Of a stretch of 32,598 nt of DNA, positions 9,515 through 18,687 are shown one piece after another. Source of the DNA: Clostridia bacterium (lineage in GTDB: Bacteria > Bacillota > Clostridia > DSM-8532 > SZUA-474); NCBI GenBank assembly GCA_003251775.1, contig QKEK01000248.1, positions 1-32,598 of the forward strand, read 5' to 3'. A program made the position numbers and the translations under genes. Within the stretch, counting starts at the first letter, position 1. Each line of letters begins with the position of its first letter. Below the pieces are notes generated by a model. The model did not search any database, was not told the origin of the DNA, and saw only the letters and a program-made list of their open reading frames with translations.

Positions 9515-9958
9515 TTACTTTTTTGACTCGCTATTTATTATACCAAAAGCCTCCGTTAGTAAACCTTTTAACCTTTTAAATTCCTTTTTTAGATATAAGT
9601 ACCCTATAAGTGCTTCAAAGCCCGTGGCATACCTGTAATCTGTTATATCAGCGTTTTTGGGAACAGTTGCTGTTTTAGCATTTCTCCCTCTTTTTATTAT
9701 ACCCTTTTCCTTGTCACTTAAACTTTCCCATATGGCATGTACAATCTTCGCTTGAGCTTCTGCCTTTACATAGCATATCGTCCTTTTGTGCATTTGATGA
9801 ACTGGTGTAGCCTTTTCCTGTAATAGGCTAGTCCTAACATAAACATCATATACAGAATCACCAATATATGCTAGTATTAAGGGCGAAAGCATATCTATCT
9901 CCTTAATGCTGTAATCCAGAATTTCTCCTATGCCAACGCTTAGCTCATCATCATTCAT
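9515..9958 (-). CDS. mrnC: Mini-ribonuclease 3 (Mini-III), 23S rRNA maturation
   Basis: 147 aa when started at the ATG at 9958, where AAAGGAG lies about 10 nt upstream inside the end of the preceding gene; a longer in-frame start at 10009 would add a tail the family lacks. It is an RNase III catalytic domain without a dsRNA-binding domain: LAYIGDSVYDVYVR carries the acidic signature, and RGRNAKTATVPKN with YRYATGFEALIGYLYL is the second half of the active site and dimer interface. Mini-III trims both ends of 23S rRNA precursor in Bacillus subtilis. Its ATG overlaps the upstream gene's TGA by 8 nt, so translation is probably coupled. rlmB follows on the same strand after 113 nt. Confidence 0.93.
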   Translation of the reverse strand: MNDDELSVGIGEILDYSIKEIDMLSPLILAYIGDSVYDVYVRTSLLQEKATPVHQMHKRTICYVKAEAQAKIVHAIWESLSDKEKGIIKRGRNAKTATVPKNADITDYRYATGFEALIGYLYLKKEFKRLKGLLTEAFGIINSESKK

Positions 9959-10397
9959 ATGTAGCAGTCTCCTTTGCCAACTCTCTAATAGCATTTCTGA
10001 ATTTATCATTATCTTCCTTGCTTCGTTTCTTTGTTTTAGAGCCTCTTTTCCCAGAACGTCTTAGCTCCTGTGATAAATGTCTCTCAAAAAGCAATCTGTC
10101 TATATTGTTTTCATTATATACCATGCCATTCTGGTTTATTGGAAATGCCCCCTTAGCAAGTGCCATTGTTGCAACCCCATAATCCTGTGTCACTACAATA
10201 TCATTCTTACAAACCCTATTAGCTAAGGCTATATCTACTGAGTCTCTTCCCTTGTCTACAGTTACTACCTGTGAGTAACCATCATTTATCTCATGACTTG
10301 TATCAATAAACATGATTACGTCAGCTGTAAATTCCTTTGCTACTTCGACAATCTCTCTTTTGACAGGACATGCGTCTGCATCCACCAATATTCTCAT
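9951..10397 (-). CDS. yqxD: YaiI/YqxD (UPF0178, DUF188) family protein
   Basis: 148 aa. The N-terminus MRILVDADACPVKREIVEVA is the family hallmark; VTVDKGRDSVDIALANRV and DIVVTQDYGVATMALAKGA follow, giving a PIN/NYN-like fold with conserved Asp residues, so a nuclease-type activity is suspected but unproven for the family. The C-terminus is Lys/Arg-rich (RRSGKRGSKTKKRSK). The start at 10397 fits the family best, with GAGGA about 12 nt upstream; an ATG at 10409 is possible but would leave no space for the RBS. It overlaps mrnC by 8 nt and lies 38 nt downstream of galE, all on the same strand. Confidence 0.88.
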   Translation of the reverse strand: MRILVDADACPVKREIVEVAKEFTADVIMFIDTSHEINDGYSQVVTVDKGRDSVDIALANRVCKNDIVVTQDYGVATMALAKGAFPINQNGMVYNENNIDRLLFERHLSQELRRSGKRGSKTKKRSKEDNDKFRNAIRELAKETATYE

Positions 10398-10435
10398 TTT
10401 TATGTTCATTCCTCTCTTCAGGCACAAATCTAAGT

Positions 10436-11443
10436 CTAGTACCCGTTAGGGTTTTGCTGCTGCCATCTCCATGAGTCTACACACATTTCATTTATTCCCC
10501 TTTGTGCAACCCAATCAAGCTCTTTTTGGGCTTTTGATGTGTCTGCAAAGCAAGAGGCTATGTCACCAGGTCTTCTGTCAGCTATTCTATATGAAATATC
10601 TTTTTGGGAAGCCTTTTTAAATGCCTCTATCATTTCGAGAACACTATATCCTTTTCCCGTTCCAAGATTGTATGTAACTATGCCTGGTTCTGACCAAAGC
10701 TTTTGTAATGCTTTAATATGGCCTAAAGCCAAGTCAACTACATGTATATAGTCCCTGACCCCTGTTCCATCAGGAGTAGAATAGTCGTTTCCAAAAACAT
10801 TAAGCTCCTTTAGCTTTCCGATTGCTACTTGAGTGATATATGGCATAAGATTATTTGGAATTCCATTAGGGTCTTCACCGATAAGACCAGAAGTATGAGC
10901 ACCTACTGGGTTAAAGTATCTTAAAATAGCAATATTCCATGATATATCAGCAGTATATACATCTCTTAGTATTTCCTCAATCATTAGCTTTGTTCTACCA
11001 TACGGATTTGTCGCGGAAAGCGGAAACTCCTCGGTAATAGGAACCTTATGCGGCTCCCCATATACTGTAGCAGATGAGCTAAAAACTAGATTCTTAACAT
11101 TGTGCTTTTTCATTACCTCACATAACATCAGTGTGCCAGTAATATTATTATGATAGTACTTTAATGGCACTGTTACAGACTCTCCTACTGCTTTAAGACC
11201 TGCAAAATGTATCACAGCCTCAATATTAGAATTACTGAAAACTTCGTCAAGTGCATTTTGATTTAATAGGTCAATTTTATGAAAGTCTAAGCTCTTCTTT
11301 GTTATTTTCTGAACCCTGTCAAGAGATTCTGACTTACTATTAGATAGGTTATCTACTACTACTACCTCATACCCCGCTTGAAGCAATTCTATACATGTAT
11401 GGCTACCAATATATCCTGCTCCCCCAGTAACTAATATCGCCAT
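10436..11443 (-). CDS. galE: UDP-glucose 4-epimerase
   Basis: 335 aa, the normal GalE length. ATG at 11443 with GGAGG 8 nt upstream; this is better than an in-frame start at 11458. It is an extended short-chain dehydrogenase: the NAD-binding GGAGYIGS is at residues 7-14, VVDNLSNS follows the second strand, the catalytic Ser/Thr is in SSSATVYG, and Tyr and Lys are in YGRTK near residues 148-152. [15 protein letters not shown] and [14 protein letters not shown] are standard GalE segments. It interconverts UDP-glucose and UDP-galactose in the cytoplasm, supplying precursors for surface polysaccharide or the Leloir pathway. No other galactose or sugar-nucleotide genes adjoin it. Confidence 0.96.
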   Translation of the reverse strand: MAILVTGGAGYIGSHTCIELLQAGYEVVVVDNLSNSKSESLDRVQKITKKSLDFHKIDLLNQNALDEVFSNSNIEAVIHFAGLKAVGESVTVPLKYYHNNITGTLMLCEVMKKHNVKNLVFSSSATVYGEPHKVPITEEFPLSATNPYGRTKLMIEEILRDVYTADISWNIAILRYFNPVGAHTSGLIGEDPNGIPNNLMPYITQVAIGKLKELNVFGNDYSTPDGTGVRDYIHVVDLALGHIKALQKLWSEPGIVTYNLGTGKGYSVLEMIEAFKKASQKDISYRIADRRPGDIASCFADTSKAQKELDWVAQRGINEMCVDSWRWQQQNPNGY

Positions 11444-11866
11444 TCCAGAGACCTCCAATTCTGTAATTTTACCACGTTTTTTTGTTAAGCAAATATTATC
11501 CTCTAGATTAATACTTTTAATTATATATGTATTTCAGCAAAATTCAAATAAAAACTTTTACTATTCACCATCAATACTGTTCCTAATTATAAATAACATG
11601 AATTAAGTATTTAATTTTAGTTTAATTTGGCAATAAAAAATTTGTTTGTTTGTTTTTTTGCTGGGTAAATAAATACAATGAGAATGATTAGACGTCTAGT
11701 ATAGAAAATACTCTACTATATATATCTTAATTGTTATTTTTGTCATATAAGTAGCATCTTAATAAATTTGTGTTTATTAACTAAATTGTATCACGAGTGA
11801 AGTATCATGATACTATGCAATTAGTAAAAGATACTTAAATCTGATAATCAAGTTTTATTGGTCTTT
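11444..11866. other. Divergent intergenic region between galE and a chemoreceptor gene
   Basis: No coding frame with an RBS was seen in either direction. It is very AT-rich, with a TTTG run near 11640-11660, a 10-bp palindrome TAGACGTCTA at 11689-11698, and the 14-bp palindrome listed separately. It must hold the promoters of both divergent genes, but I found no convincing -35/-10 pair. Confidence 0.6.
11801..11814. promoter_or_regulatory. 14-bp perfect palindrome upstream of the chemoreceptor gene
   Basis: AGTATCATGATACT is its own reverse complement. It lies 112 nt before the chemoreceptor ATG. A poor promoter candidate (TTGTAT, 17 nt, GATACT) would overlap it. An operator role is inference. 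Confidence 0.35.
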
Positions 11867-11906
11867 AGCTTTTGCACAAATATGTAACAACGCAAAAAGC
11901 TTATAT
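11867..11906 (+). repeat. Dispersed intergenic repeat, copy C, in the chemoreceptor 5' leader
   Basis: AGCTTTTGC, then the core ACAAATATGTAACAAC, then GCAAAAAGCTTATAT. The arms AGCTTTTGC and GCAAAAAGCT can pair as a stem-loop. It ends about 6 nt before the GGGGAGG ribosome binding site, so a structure here could affect translation or an RNA start (inference). Confidence 0.7.
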
Positions 11907-11925
11907 AAAAGGGGAGGAAGTTTTT

Positions 11926-14010
11926 ATGAATCTTAAAGCCAAGCTTGTATTAATTCCAGTAGTCATAATAGTATTGTCTTTGGCAGGTGCTACTATATTT
12001 TCATTAGAAAACTTTGAAAATGTATCTAAAAAAACACTTTTGGAGAATCAAAAGCTTTTAGTTGAAAGTATGGTATTTACAGCAGATGAGTTTCTCAATA
12101 AATATAAGGATGTTATAACAGTAACAAGAGAAAATGATATCGTTAAGGATACAAGTGAGTATAATAACATAAAGGTTGAAACAAGAGGACTTTCAGATAA
12201 GGAAGCAATTAAACTAAGGCAGCTTTTTAAGGATACGAGAGATGTGTATCCACAATTTGCTTACTTAGAAACATTTACACCTGACAAAGCCGTTAATGTA
12301 GTTTTAGAACCATATAAGTCTCAGCTAGGTATATCTGAAGAGGCGTATACCAAGGGATTTGCTTTTAGGGACTGGTATATTGGTGCAATGGAAGCAAAGG
12401 ATACGTATATTAGTGAGGCATATGTAAGTGCTTCAATTATGGAACCAGTAACTGCTATATCAACCCCAATATTTGATGAAAACAAAAAAATAGCAGGGAT
12501 TTTTATTGGTGCTGTTAGGCTAAAAGACCTTAGCACTATGATAAAAAAGCTTGGTTACGGCGAAACAGGTATAACATATATAGTTGACAAAAACGGTTCA
12601 CTCGTTGCTCATCCAGACGATAATTATTTTAAAGAAAAAACTCTTTTTAATATGAAAGAAACTGATATTGTGGCTTCTGTTTTAGACAATCAGGGTGTAA
12701 TAGAAAATTCAACTATAATGTATGACAGCCTCAGCGGTGAAGATGTATTTGTATACTACAAAAAAATGGAATCCACTAATTGGTATATAATTTCTCAGCA
12801 AGCAGTAAGCGAAGCAATGCGTCCAGTAAGAGTTATTACTCTTGGCGTTATTGGTATAACATTTATTATAATTGTTATTAGTGCCATTTTCCTCTATTTG
12901 AATGCTAGAAAAGTTTTAGTGCCATTAATCAAGTTAACAAATATTTCTAAAAAGGTAAGTACAAATAATCTTGTATTAGATGTAAATGAGGCCTCCAGTT
13001 TAGAATCTTTGAGCAATAGAAAGGATGAAATTGGACTATTATATCATTCATTTAAACAAATGTTTGATAACCTGATTAGCCTTATTAAGGGGCTATATGA
13101 TGTAACTCGTGAAGTTTCAAATTCATCTGATAATATTAGTAAAAGAATTACTGGTATTAATGAGTCATTTGTTGAAATAGACACCACTGTATCTGAAATT
13201 GCTAAAGCAGCGTCACAGCAAGCAATACAAACACAAGATGGTGCAGAGAAAACAAGCCAATTAAGTGAAATGCAAAAGATGAATGGGGAAAAAATGAAGG
13301 ATTTAAATACAACCTTTAGTATCATTAAAGATAGTACTAAGCTTGCTCAACAAAATCTGGATAGACTAAAAGAAAAAAATACATCAAATAACACTGTAAC
13401 TTATAAACTTTTTGAAAATGTAAAACAAACAGACGATAGCTCCAAAAAAATTAGCAATATCAGTAATGTAATTGCTTCTATAGCCGATCAAACCAATTTA
13501 CTTGCATTGAACGCTGCTATTGAAGCTGCCAGAGCTGGCGAGGCAGGCAGGGGGTTTGCTGTTGTTGCAGATGAAATTAGAAAGTTAGCTGAAGAATCTA
13601 CTAAATCAACTAAACAGATTGACGAGTTATTAAAGGAATTACAAAATAATTCAACTATCTCAGTAGAGAGTATTAATAACCTTATAAAAGCTACTGAAAT
13701 ACAATTAGAGTTTTTAAATCAAAGTGAGGAGCAGAATAAAAAAGTAATCTTGGCTTTGAGTGAAGAAGAAGGAGTTATCAATGAGCTTAACACCATTTCT
13801 AGTGATGTAAATAAGGTTAATGAAGAGATTATAGAGATTATGAGTGATTTATCTGCCGTTGCAGAAGAAAACGCCGCTGGATGTGAACAGGCTTCGGCTA
13901 CTACTACACATCAGACAGAAGCAATTTCATTAATAATGCAAAATACTGAGCATTTGAAGGAGGTTCTAAATAAGCTGTTCCATCAAGTTGAAAACTTTAA
14001 CATTAAATAA
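11926..14010 (+). CDS. Methyl-accepting chemotaxis protein with extracellular Cache sensor
   Basis: 694 aa. The ATG at 11926 follows GGGGAGGAAG at the right distance; an upstream in-frame ATG at 11872 lies inside a repeat and lacks an RBS. A first membrane helix (residues 6-26) is followed by an extracellular dCache-like domain (about 30-300, with [20 protein letters not shown] and the repeated [18 protein letters not shown] type of segment), a second helix (about 302-325), a HAMP region, and a long coiled coil with the highly conserved signalling tip around 515-555 ([20 protein letters not shown]). It should sense a small extracellular ligand, perhaps an amino or organic acid, and control CheA; the ligand cannot be read from the sequence. 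It stands alone, divergent from galE, with repeat copy C directly before its RBS. Confidence 0.95.
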   Translation: MNLKAKLVLIPVVIIVLSLAGATIFSLENFENVSKKTLLENQKLLVESMVFTADEFLNKYKDVITVTRENDIVKDTSEYNNIKVETRGLSDKEAIKLRQLFKDTRDVYPQFAYLETFTPDKAVNVVLEPYKSQLGISEEAYTKGFAFRDWYIGAMEAKDTYISEAYVSASIMEPVTAISTPIFDENKKIAGIFIGAVRLKDLSTMIKKLGYGETGITYIVDKNGSLVAHPDDNYFKEKTLFNMKETDIVASVLDNQGVIENSTIMYDSLSGEDVFVYYKKMESTNWYIISQQAVSEAMRPVRVITLGVIGITFIIIVISAIFLYLNARKVLVPLIKLTNISKKVSTNNLVLDVNEASSLESLSNRKDEIGLLYHSFKQMFDNLISLIKGLYDVTREVSNSSDNISKRITGINESFVEIDTTVSEIAKAASQQAIQTQDGAEKTSQLSEMQKMNGEKMKDLNTTFSIIKDSTKLAQQNLDRLKEKNTSNNTVTYKLFENVKQTDDSSKKISNISNVIASIADQTNLLALNAAIEAARAGEAGRGFAVVADEIRKLAEESTKSTKQIDELLKELQNNSTISVESINNLIKATEIQLEFLNQSEEQNKKVILALSEEEGVINELNTISSDVNKVNEEIIEIMSDLSAVAEENAAGCEQASATTTHQTEAISLIMQNTEHLKEVLNKLFHQVENFNIK

Positions 14011-14270
14011 GTGATTTCGTAATTAAATGTAATTACACTTCATAAATTTTTAACATTAGTTATTTGTTTTATTACTATACACACAATACATCTCTAAATT
14101 AAGTATATTTTAATTAGAATTTAACTCAAATCTTATTCATCCCTAATACAAGTGTTATAAAATCTTGAATGTAGGATGAACAAGGAATTTGTCGAATAGC
14201 TTATTTTATATGAGCTTAATTCTACGAATTAGATGAAGGGTTTCTTTTAAGATAGAAAGGGGAAATTGAG

Positions 14271-14486
14271 ATGTATAGTTCAGCAACTTTCAGTACTGAA
14301 GATAAAAATTTACATGAAATAAATTTACTTCATAGAGATATCAGGGAGAATTCAAAAAAGATAGACAAATGTCTAATGGAATTAAGAGCTCTAGAACGAA
14401 GGCTAGTAGCTGAAACAGAACTCATATTAAAACGGAACAGGGTTTTAAATGAAGAAATACAAAGCTCCTATAGGTCTATAGCATAG
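14271..14486 (+). CDS. Small charged coiled-coil protein of unknown function
   Basis: 71 aa, with a good ribosome binding site (AAAGGGG, 8 nt before ATG). After a short polar start the chain is a charged, heptad-like helix (LLHRDIRENSKKIDKCLMEL then RALERRLVAETELILKRN). No signal peptide or membrane helix. A faint likeness to Spo0E-type phosphatases (ILKRNRVLNEEI against the usual VLxLSQELDxLI) exists, but the key Ser-Gln and Asp positions are Asn-Arg and Asn, so I do not assign it. It follows the chemoreceptor by 260 nt on the same strand and ends inside its own terminator: the 5' arm of the hairpin lies in its last eight or so codons. Confidence 0.7.
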   Translation: MYSSATFSTEDKNLHEINLLHRDIRENSKKIDKCLMELRALERRLVAETELILKRNRVLNEEIQSSYRSIA

Positions 14487-14509
14487 ACAGCCTCATAGGG
14501 GCTTTTTTT
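14461..14509 (+). terminator. Intrinsic terminator overlapping the end of the small coiled-coil gene
   Basis: AAAGCTCCTAT (14461-14471) pairs with ATAGGGGCTTT (14495-14505) over 11 bp with one G-U, followed by a T-run. The loop holds a second small hairpin, GTCTAT-AGC-ATAGAC (14474-14488). The stop codon of the preceding gene is inside the structure. Confidence 0.85.
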
Positions 14510-14529
14510 GTTGTTCTTGTATGTTTCCC

Positions 14530-14582
14530 AGCTTTTTGTTAAATAATAATCTTGTATAAATATGTAACAGCATAAAAAGCTT
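14530..14582 (+). repeat. Dispersed intergenic repeat, copy D, with inverted arms
   Basis: GCTTTTTGTTAAATA (14531-14545) forms the left arm and the core TTGTATAAATATGTAACAGC with ATAAAAAGCTT (14552-14582) the right part; GCTTTTTGTTA pairs with TAACA...AAAAAGC. It lies just upstream of the promoter at 14599-14627. Confidence 0.65.
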
Positions 14583-14598
14583 GTTTGCACAATAAGCA

Positions 14599-14627
14599 TT
14601 GATTAACAAAATGATTTATCGTATAAT
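14599..14627 (+). promoter_or_regulatory. Predicted sigma-A promoter of the polyamine genes
   Basis: TTGATT (14599-14604), a 17-nt spacer, then TATAAT (14622-14627). It starts transcription about 35-40 nt before the TTG start codon and its GGGAGG RBS. The perfect -10 and ideal spacing make this a good candidate. Confidence 0.7.
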
Positions 14628-14669
14628 GAAAGGGAATTTAGAAGTTTTTAAGTTTGGGAGGAAACTAAA

Positions 14670-15869
14670 TTGGGAAAAGCTCTTATTATTGGTGCTGGTG
14701 GTGTTTCTAATGTAGTAGTACATAAATGCTGTCAGAACCCAGAGGTTTTTGAAGAAATATGTATAGCTAGCAGAACAAAATCTAAATGCGATGCTATGAA
14801 GGAAAAACTAGATGGTGGAAAAACTAAAATACAGACGGCTCAGGTTGATGCAGATAAAACTGAGGAATTAATTACTTTAATTAATCAATTCAAGCCAGAT
14901 ATTGTTATTAATGTGGCATTACCTTATCAGGATTTGACTATTATGGATGCGTGCTTAGCAACAGGTGTGCATTATCTGGATACAGCCAATTACGAACCTC
15001 CAGAGAATCCGAAATTTGAATATAAATGGCAATGGGCATATAAGGAAAAATTCGAGAAGGCTGGTCTTACTGCACTGTTGGGTAGCGGATTTGACCCAGG
15101 TGTAACTGGTGTTTTCACTGCGTATGCCCAAAAGCATTACTTTGATGAAATTCATACAATTGATATTGTTGACGCAAACGCAGGTGACCATGGTTACCCA
15201 TTTGCTACTAATTTTAATCCTGAAATAAACATTCGTGAAATCACAGCCAATGGCAGATACTTTGAAAATGGACAATGGGTTGAGACAAAGCCCTTGGAAT
15301 TTAAAAAAGTGTACGACTTGCCACAGATAGGTCCAAAAAACATTTATCTTCTGTATCATGAAGAATTGGAGTCTTTGGCTGTAAATATTAAGGGTGTTAA
15401 AAAAATTAGATTCTGGATGACCTTTTCTGATAACTATATAAATCACCTAACTGTTCTTCAGAATGTGGGCATGACATCCATTGAGCCTATTAATTTTGAA
15501 GGCAAGGAGATTCAACCACTACAGTTTTTGAAGGCGGTTTTACCAGATCCAGCTTCTTTAGGTCCACGTACAAAGGGTAAAACTAATATTGGCTGTATAA
15601 TACAGGGTACTAAGGATGGTCAGCCTAAAACCTATTATGTTTATAATGTTTGTGTACATGAAGATGCTTATGCCGAGGTAGGCTCACAGGCAATCTCATA
15701 TACAACAGGTGTACCTGCTATGATTGGTGCTAAGCTTATTTTAGAGGGTAAGTGGAGGAAGCCTGGTGTGTTTAATGTAGAGGAATTCGACCCAGATCCA
15801 TTTATGGACGAGCTTAACAAACAGGGCTTGCCATGGCATGAGGACTTTAACCCTACTTTATTGGATTAA
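14670..15869 (+). CDS. Carboxynorspermidine/carboxyspermidine dehydrogenase (saccharopine dehydrogenase family)
   Basis: 399 aa, the family's usual size. It starts with TTG at 14670, supported by GGGAGG 8 nt upstream and by the family N-terminus. ALIIGAGGVSNVVVHKC is the NAD(P)-binding glycine motif at residues 4-20; KPDIVINVALPYQDLTIMDA, HYLDTANYEPPE and GSGFDPGVTGVFTAYAQKH are characteristic of this branch rather than true saccharopine dehydrogenases. The enzyme reductively condenses aspartate beta-semialdehyde with putrescine or 1,3-diaminopropane to form carboxyspermidine or carboxynorspermidine. The next gene is the matching decarboxylase, so together they replace the SAM-dependent SpeD/SpeE route. 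A predicted promoter lies upstream and a 17-bp hairpin separates the two genes. Confidence 0.93.
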   Translation: MGKALIIGAGGVSNVVVHKCCQNPEVFEEICIASRTKSKCDAMKEKLDGGKTKIQTAQVDADKTEELITLINQFKPDIVINVALPYQDLTIMDACLATGVHYLDTANYEPPENPKFEYKWQWAYKEKFEKAGLTALLGSGFDPGVTGVFTAYAQKHYFDEIHTIDIVDANAGDHGYPFATNFNPEINIREITANGRYFENGQWVETKPLEFKKVYDLPQIGPKNIYLLYHEELESLAVNIKGVKKIRFWMTFSDNYINHLTVLQNVGMTSIEPINFEGKEIQPLQFLKAVLPDPASLGPRTKGKTNIGCIIQGTKDGQPKTYYVYNVCVHEDAYAEVGSQAISYTTGVPAMIGAKLILEGKWRKPGVFNVEEFDPDPFMDELNKQGLPWHEDFNPTLLD

Positions 15870-15894
15870 TACTAGGTATCAAAAAAATAGACAC

Positions 15895-15933
15895 AATGTA
15901 TAAATAACCGCGTTAAGCGGTTTTTTATACATT
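15895..15933. terminator. Strong hairpin between the two polyamine genes (terminator or attenuator)
   Basis: AATGTATAAATAACCGC (15895-15911) pairs with GCGGTTTTTTATACATT (15917-15933), 17 bp with one mismatch and a 5-nt loop (GTTAA). The GC-rich top followed by six T residues resembles an intrinsic terminator on the plus strand. It ends 21 nt before the nspC start, so it may lower nspC expression relative to the upstream gene. Confidence 0.75.
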
Positions 15934-15954
15934 TGACATTGGAGGCAAATTACT

Positions 15955-17091
15955 ATGATAAAGGATTTAACAAATGTACAAACACCAGCGTACATTGTAG
16001 ATAAAAGATTATTAAGAAAAAATCTGGAGATACTAAACACCGTTCAGGAAAAAACAGGCTGTAAGATACTATTAGCACTTAAGGGCTTCTCCATGCACGC
16101 CTTATTTCCTATGGTGGGAGAATATCTAGCAGGCATTACCTCCAGTTCCTTGTTTGAGGCAAGACTAGGCTATGAGAAAATGGGTAAAGAGGTACATATC
16201 TATGCACCTGCTTATCAGGAGCAGGAATTTGATGAGCTGTTAAGCTATTGTGACCATATAGTATTTAATTCTGTTCACCAGTATAATAAATATAAGAACA
16301 AGGTTATGGCATATACCTCAAAAAGAGTTGAATGTGGTTTGCGTGTAAATCCAGAGTATTCAGAAATCAAAACACCATTATATGACCCTTGCTATGCCAA
16401 TTCCAGACTAGGTGTTACAGCAAGCAATCTTAACGAAAATGATCTAGAAGGATTAGATGGCATACACTTTCATACCATGTGTGAGCAGAATTCTGATACA
16501 CTTGAAAGAACTATGAAGGTTATAGAAGAAAAATTCGCTAAATATCTATACAAGGTTAAATGGGTAAACTTCGGAGGAGGCCATCATATTACTCGACCAG
16601 ACTATGATATCAATAAATTAATTAATGTTATTAATAGTGTAAAAGAAAAATATAATGTTGAGGTTTATTTAGAGCCAGGTGAGGCTATACCGTTAAATAC
16701 TGGTTTTCTCGTTGCAAGTGTACTTGATATAGTTGATAACGGTATGAACATCGCTATACTTGACACTTCGGCAGCATGCCATATGCCTGACGTAATTGAA
16801 ATGCCCTACCGCCCTGAGATTATAGGTGCTGGTAAGTCTGGTGAATACAAGCATACCTACCGTTTGGGTGGAATGACCTGCCTTGCTGGTGATGTTATAG
16901 GGGACTACTCTTTTATGGAGCCTTTACAGATAGGACAAAAGCTAGTATTCTGCGATATGGCACATTATACAATGGTTAAGAATAATATGTTTAATGGAGT
17001 TAATCTACCATTGATAGCAACTATCGATGATAATGGTATTGAAATAATACGTGAATTTAATTTTGATGATTATAAAAATAGATTGTCCTGA
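15955..17091 (+). CDS. nspC: Carboxynorspermidine/carboxyspermidine decarboxylase
   Basis: 378 aa, ATG with GGAGG 9 nt upstream. A PLP-dependent fold-III (alanine racemase-like) decarboxylase: the PLP lysine is K43 in LLALKGFSMHALFP, GIHFHTMCEQNSDTLE carries the family His-rich loop, WVNFGGGHHITRPDYD is the phosphate-binding glycine loop, EPGEAIPLNTGFL the PLP-ring loop, and CLAGDVIGDYSF (Cys near 309) the active-site cysteine from the partner subunit. It removes the carboxyl group from carboxyspermidine or carboxynorspermidine to give spermidine or norspermidine. It sits 85 nt after the dehydrogenase with a hairpin in the gap and is closed by a convergent hairpin shared with the next gene. 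No putrescine-forming gene is nearby. Confidence 0.95.
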   Translation: MIKDLTNVQTPAYIVDKRLLRKNLEILNTVQEKTGCKILLALKGFSMHALFPMVGEYLAGITSSSLFEARLGYEKMGKEVHIYAPAYQEQEFDELLSYCDHIVFNSVHQYNKYKNKVMAYTSKRVECGLRVNPEYSEIKTPLYDPCYANSRLGVTASNLNENDLEGLDGIHFHTMCEQNSDTLERTMKVIEEKFAKYLYKVKWVNFGGGHHITRPDYDINKLINVINSVKEKYNVEVYLEPGEAIPLNTGFLVASVLDIVDNGMNIAILDTSAACHMPDVIEMPYRPEIIGAGKSGEYKHTYRLGGMTCLAGDVIGDYSFMEPLQIGQKLVFCDMAHYTMVKNNMFNGVNLPLIATIDDNGIEIIREFNFDDYKNRLS

Positions 17092-17098
17092 TTTTTAA

Positions 17099-17138
17099 TT
17101 TATCGTGGCACATTCCAACCAGAAGGTGCCACGATAAA
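17099..17138. terminator. Convergent hairpin between nspC and the second chemoreceptor gene
   Basis: TTTATCGTGGCAC (17099-17111) and GTGCCACGATAAA (17126-17138) are a perfect 13-bp inverted repeat with a 14-nt loop. It fills the 50-nt gap between convergent genes and probably ends transcripts from both sides, although the flanking T-runs are short. Confidence 0.75.
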
Positions 17139-17141
17139 GCT

Positions 17142-18614
17142 TTAAATATACTTCTCTATACGTTTTGAGGTATTAATCAGCTCTGTAACATTTTTCTTAG
17201 CCTGCTGAGCCTGCTCTATATTCTGATCAGTTTTTTCTCGTGCCTGATTTGCACTGGTATGTGTTTCTGCACACTTGTCTGCAATTCCCTGAATACTAGT
17301 TACCAAACTATTATTATCTAACAGAATTCTATTTATTTTCTCAGATACTAAGTTAACATTAATATTTACATCATCCATTCTGTCAGTTATATTAGTAAAG
17401 ATTTTATTTGTGCTATTTATAAGCTGGTTTTGCTCCTCATTTAATTGCTTAAGCTTAACTACCGCATTAACTGACTCATCTGATTTAGTATCAAGCTCAC
17501 TTATGATAGTTACAATACTGTTAGCAGATTCCTTACTTTGCGTAGCTAGCTTACGAATCTCCTCTGCTACTACTGCAAATCCCTTTCCAGATTCTCCAGC
17601 TCTAGCACTTTCAATAGCTGCGTTTAAGGATAGGAGATTAGTTTGCTCTGAAATAGCTGTAATCATCTGGGTCATACTCTGAATCTTGTTTGAATTCTCC
17701 TTCAACTGAAGCATAATTTTGTAAACATCCTCACTATTAGTATTAACAGCAGATGCCATTTTACTTAATTCATCTATGATTTTTATTCCTTCATCAACAC
17801 TTGATACAGTATCCTTTGTTATTCTTTCCATTACATTTGCACTGTCTGATGCCTCTTTAATGTTCTTGTTAATACCTTGTGTAAGCTGGGATTGCACCTC
17901 AATGCTTGATGAGATTTCAGAAGCACCCATAAAAATCTCATTAACCGCATTTGATACAACATTAGTAGCCTTAGATAAGTCACCAACGATTACGTCCACC
18001 TCTTTAGAATTACGCTCCAATACAGTGGCTATTTCTAGAACATCATTTAATATCTCTTCCTGCTTTTCCTTTTCGTCATGTATCTGTTCAAGCTTCTCAC
18101 GATTTAAAGCGTTCGATAGCTTTGTTGACATAATTAATGAGAAGCTGTATAGAATTACTGCTGCCATTTGAATTGTGAACTCAGTTAACTCGTCAGCACT
18201 ATTTCTTTCATTAACTGTGTAAAAAAATATTACCTTTACTATATTGACCAAAAACGCAACACTACATATAGTTTTTATTAATCGTAAATCAAAATACAAG
18301 AAATACATCAAGGATATAGGAAAAACATACACATATACAGATAGCTTATCGGCAGTAAACATAACAAAAGAATATACTATTAAATACCCTATTAGAGTAA
18401 AATACCTCATTTTGCTACTAGTTTGATCCCGTTTATATACAATACTGGCTATTACTAAGGGCACTACTACGATTACTGAGAATAACAAAACATAATCCAA
18501 TTGCTTAATCTTTTTTATGTATTCTCCAACGTACCCAGCAATTAAAAATAAACCTAGCAACCAATTAATGCTTAGTACAATTCTATTTGTACTTTTAGCT
18601 GTTGAATTCCCCAT
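17142..18614 (-). CDS. Methyl-accepting chemotaxis protein with six-helix membrane N-terminus and no HAMP
   Basis: 490 aa from the ATG at 18614, which has GGGGG 7 nt upstream; an in-frame start at 18656 overlaps the promoter. The first 180 or so residues hold six hydrophobic segments with short loops (for example [76 protein letters not shown]), leaving no room for an extracellular sensor domain. A short linker leads straight into the signalling coiled coil, whose tip ([20 protein letters not shown]) is near residues 325-345. No HAMP motif was recognised. Such receptors may sense membrane state or a ligand in the bilayer (inference). A good promoter lies just upstream; the gene is convergent with nspC. 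Confidence 0.93.
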   Translation of the reverse strand: MGNSTAKSTNRIVLSINWLLGLFLIAGYVGEYIKKIKQLDYVLLFSVIVVVPLVIASIVYKRDQTSSKMRYFTLIGYLIVYSFVMFTADKLSVYVYVFPISLMYFLYFDLRLIKTICSVAFLVNIVKVIFFYTVNERNSADELTEFTIQMAAVILYSFSLIMSTKLSNALNREKLEQIHDEKEKQEEILNDVLEIATVLERNSKEVDVIVGDLSKATNVVSNAVNEIFMGASEISSSIEVQSQLTQGINKNIKEASDSANVMERITKDTVSSVDEGIKIIDELSKMASAVNTNSEDVYKIMLQLKENSNKIQSMTQMITAISEQTNLLSLNAAIESARAGESGKGFAVVAEEIRKLATQSKESANSIVTIISELDTKSDESVNAVVKLKQLNEEQNQLINSTNKIFTNITDRMDDVNINVNLVSEKINRILLDNNSLVTSIQGIADKCAETHTSANQAREKTDQNIEQAQQAKKNVTELINTSKRIEKYI

Positions 18615-18658
18615 TATATAACCCCCATTTTTGTAGATTAAAACTTTTCCTAACATTT

Positions 18659-18687
18659 ATTATATATTAAAACCTTAATTATATCAA
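18659..18687 (-). promoter_or_regulatory. Predicted sigma-A promoter of the second chemoreceptor gene
   Basis: On the minus strand TTGATA (18687-18682), a 17-nt spacer and TATAAT (18664-18659) give a near-consensus promoter about 45 nt before the ATG. A vegetative-type rather than a sigma-D flagellar promoter is implied. Confidence 0.7.

Noticed and set aside
14271-14486. Spo0E-like phosphatase
   Set aside because: Only a loose helical similarity; the conserved SQELD positions are replaced.
14487-14669. Riboswitch upstream of the polyamine genes
   Set aside because: I saw only repeat copy D, a promoter and a short leader; no known aptamer pattern was recognised.
15933-15938. TTGACA just before the nspC RBS as a promoter
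   Set aside because: It leaves no room for a -10 element and start site before the RBS.
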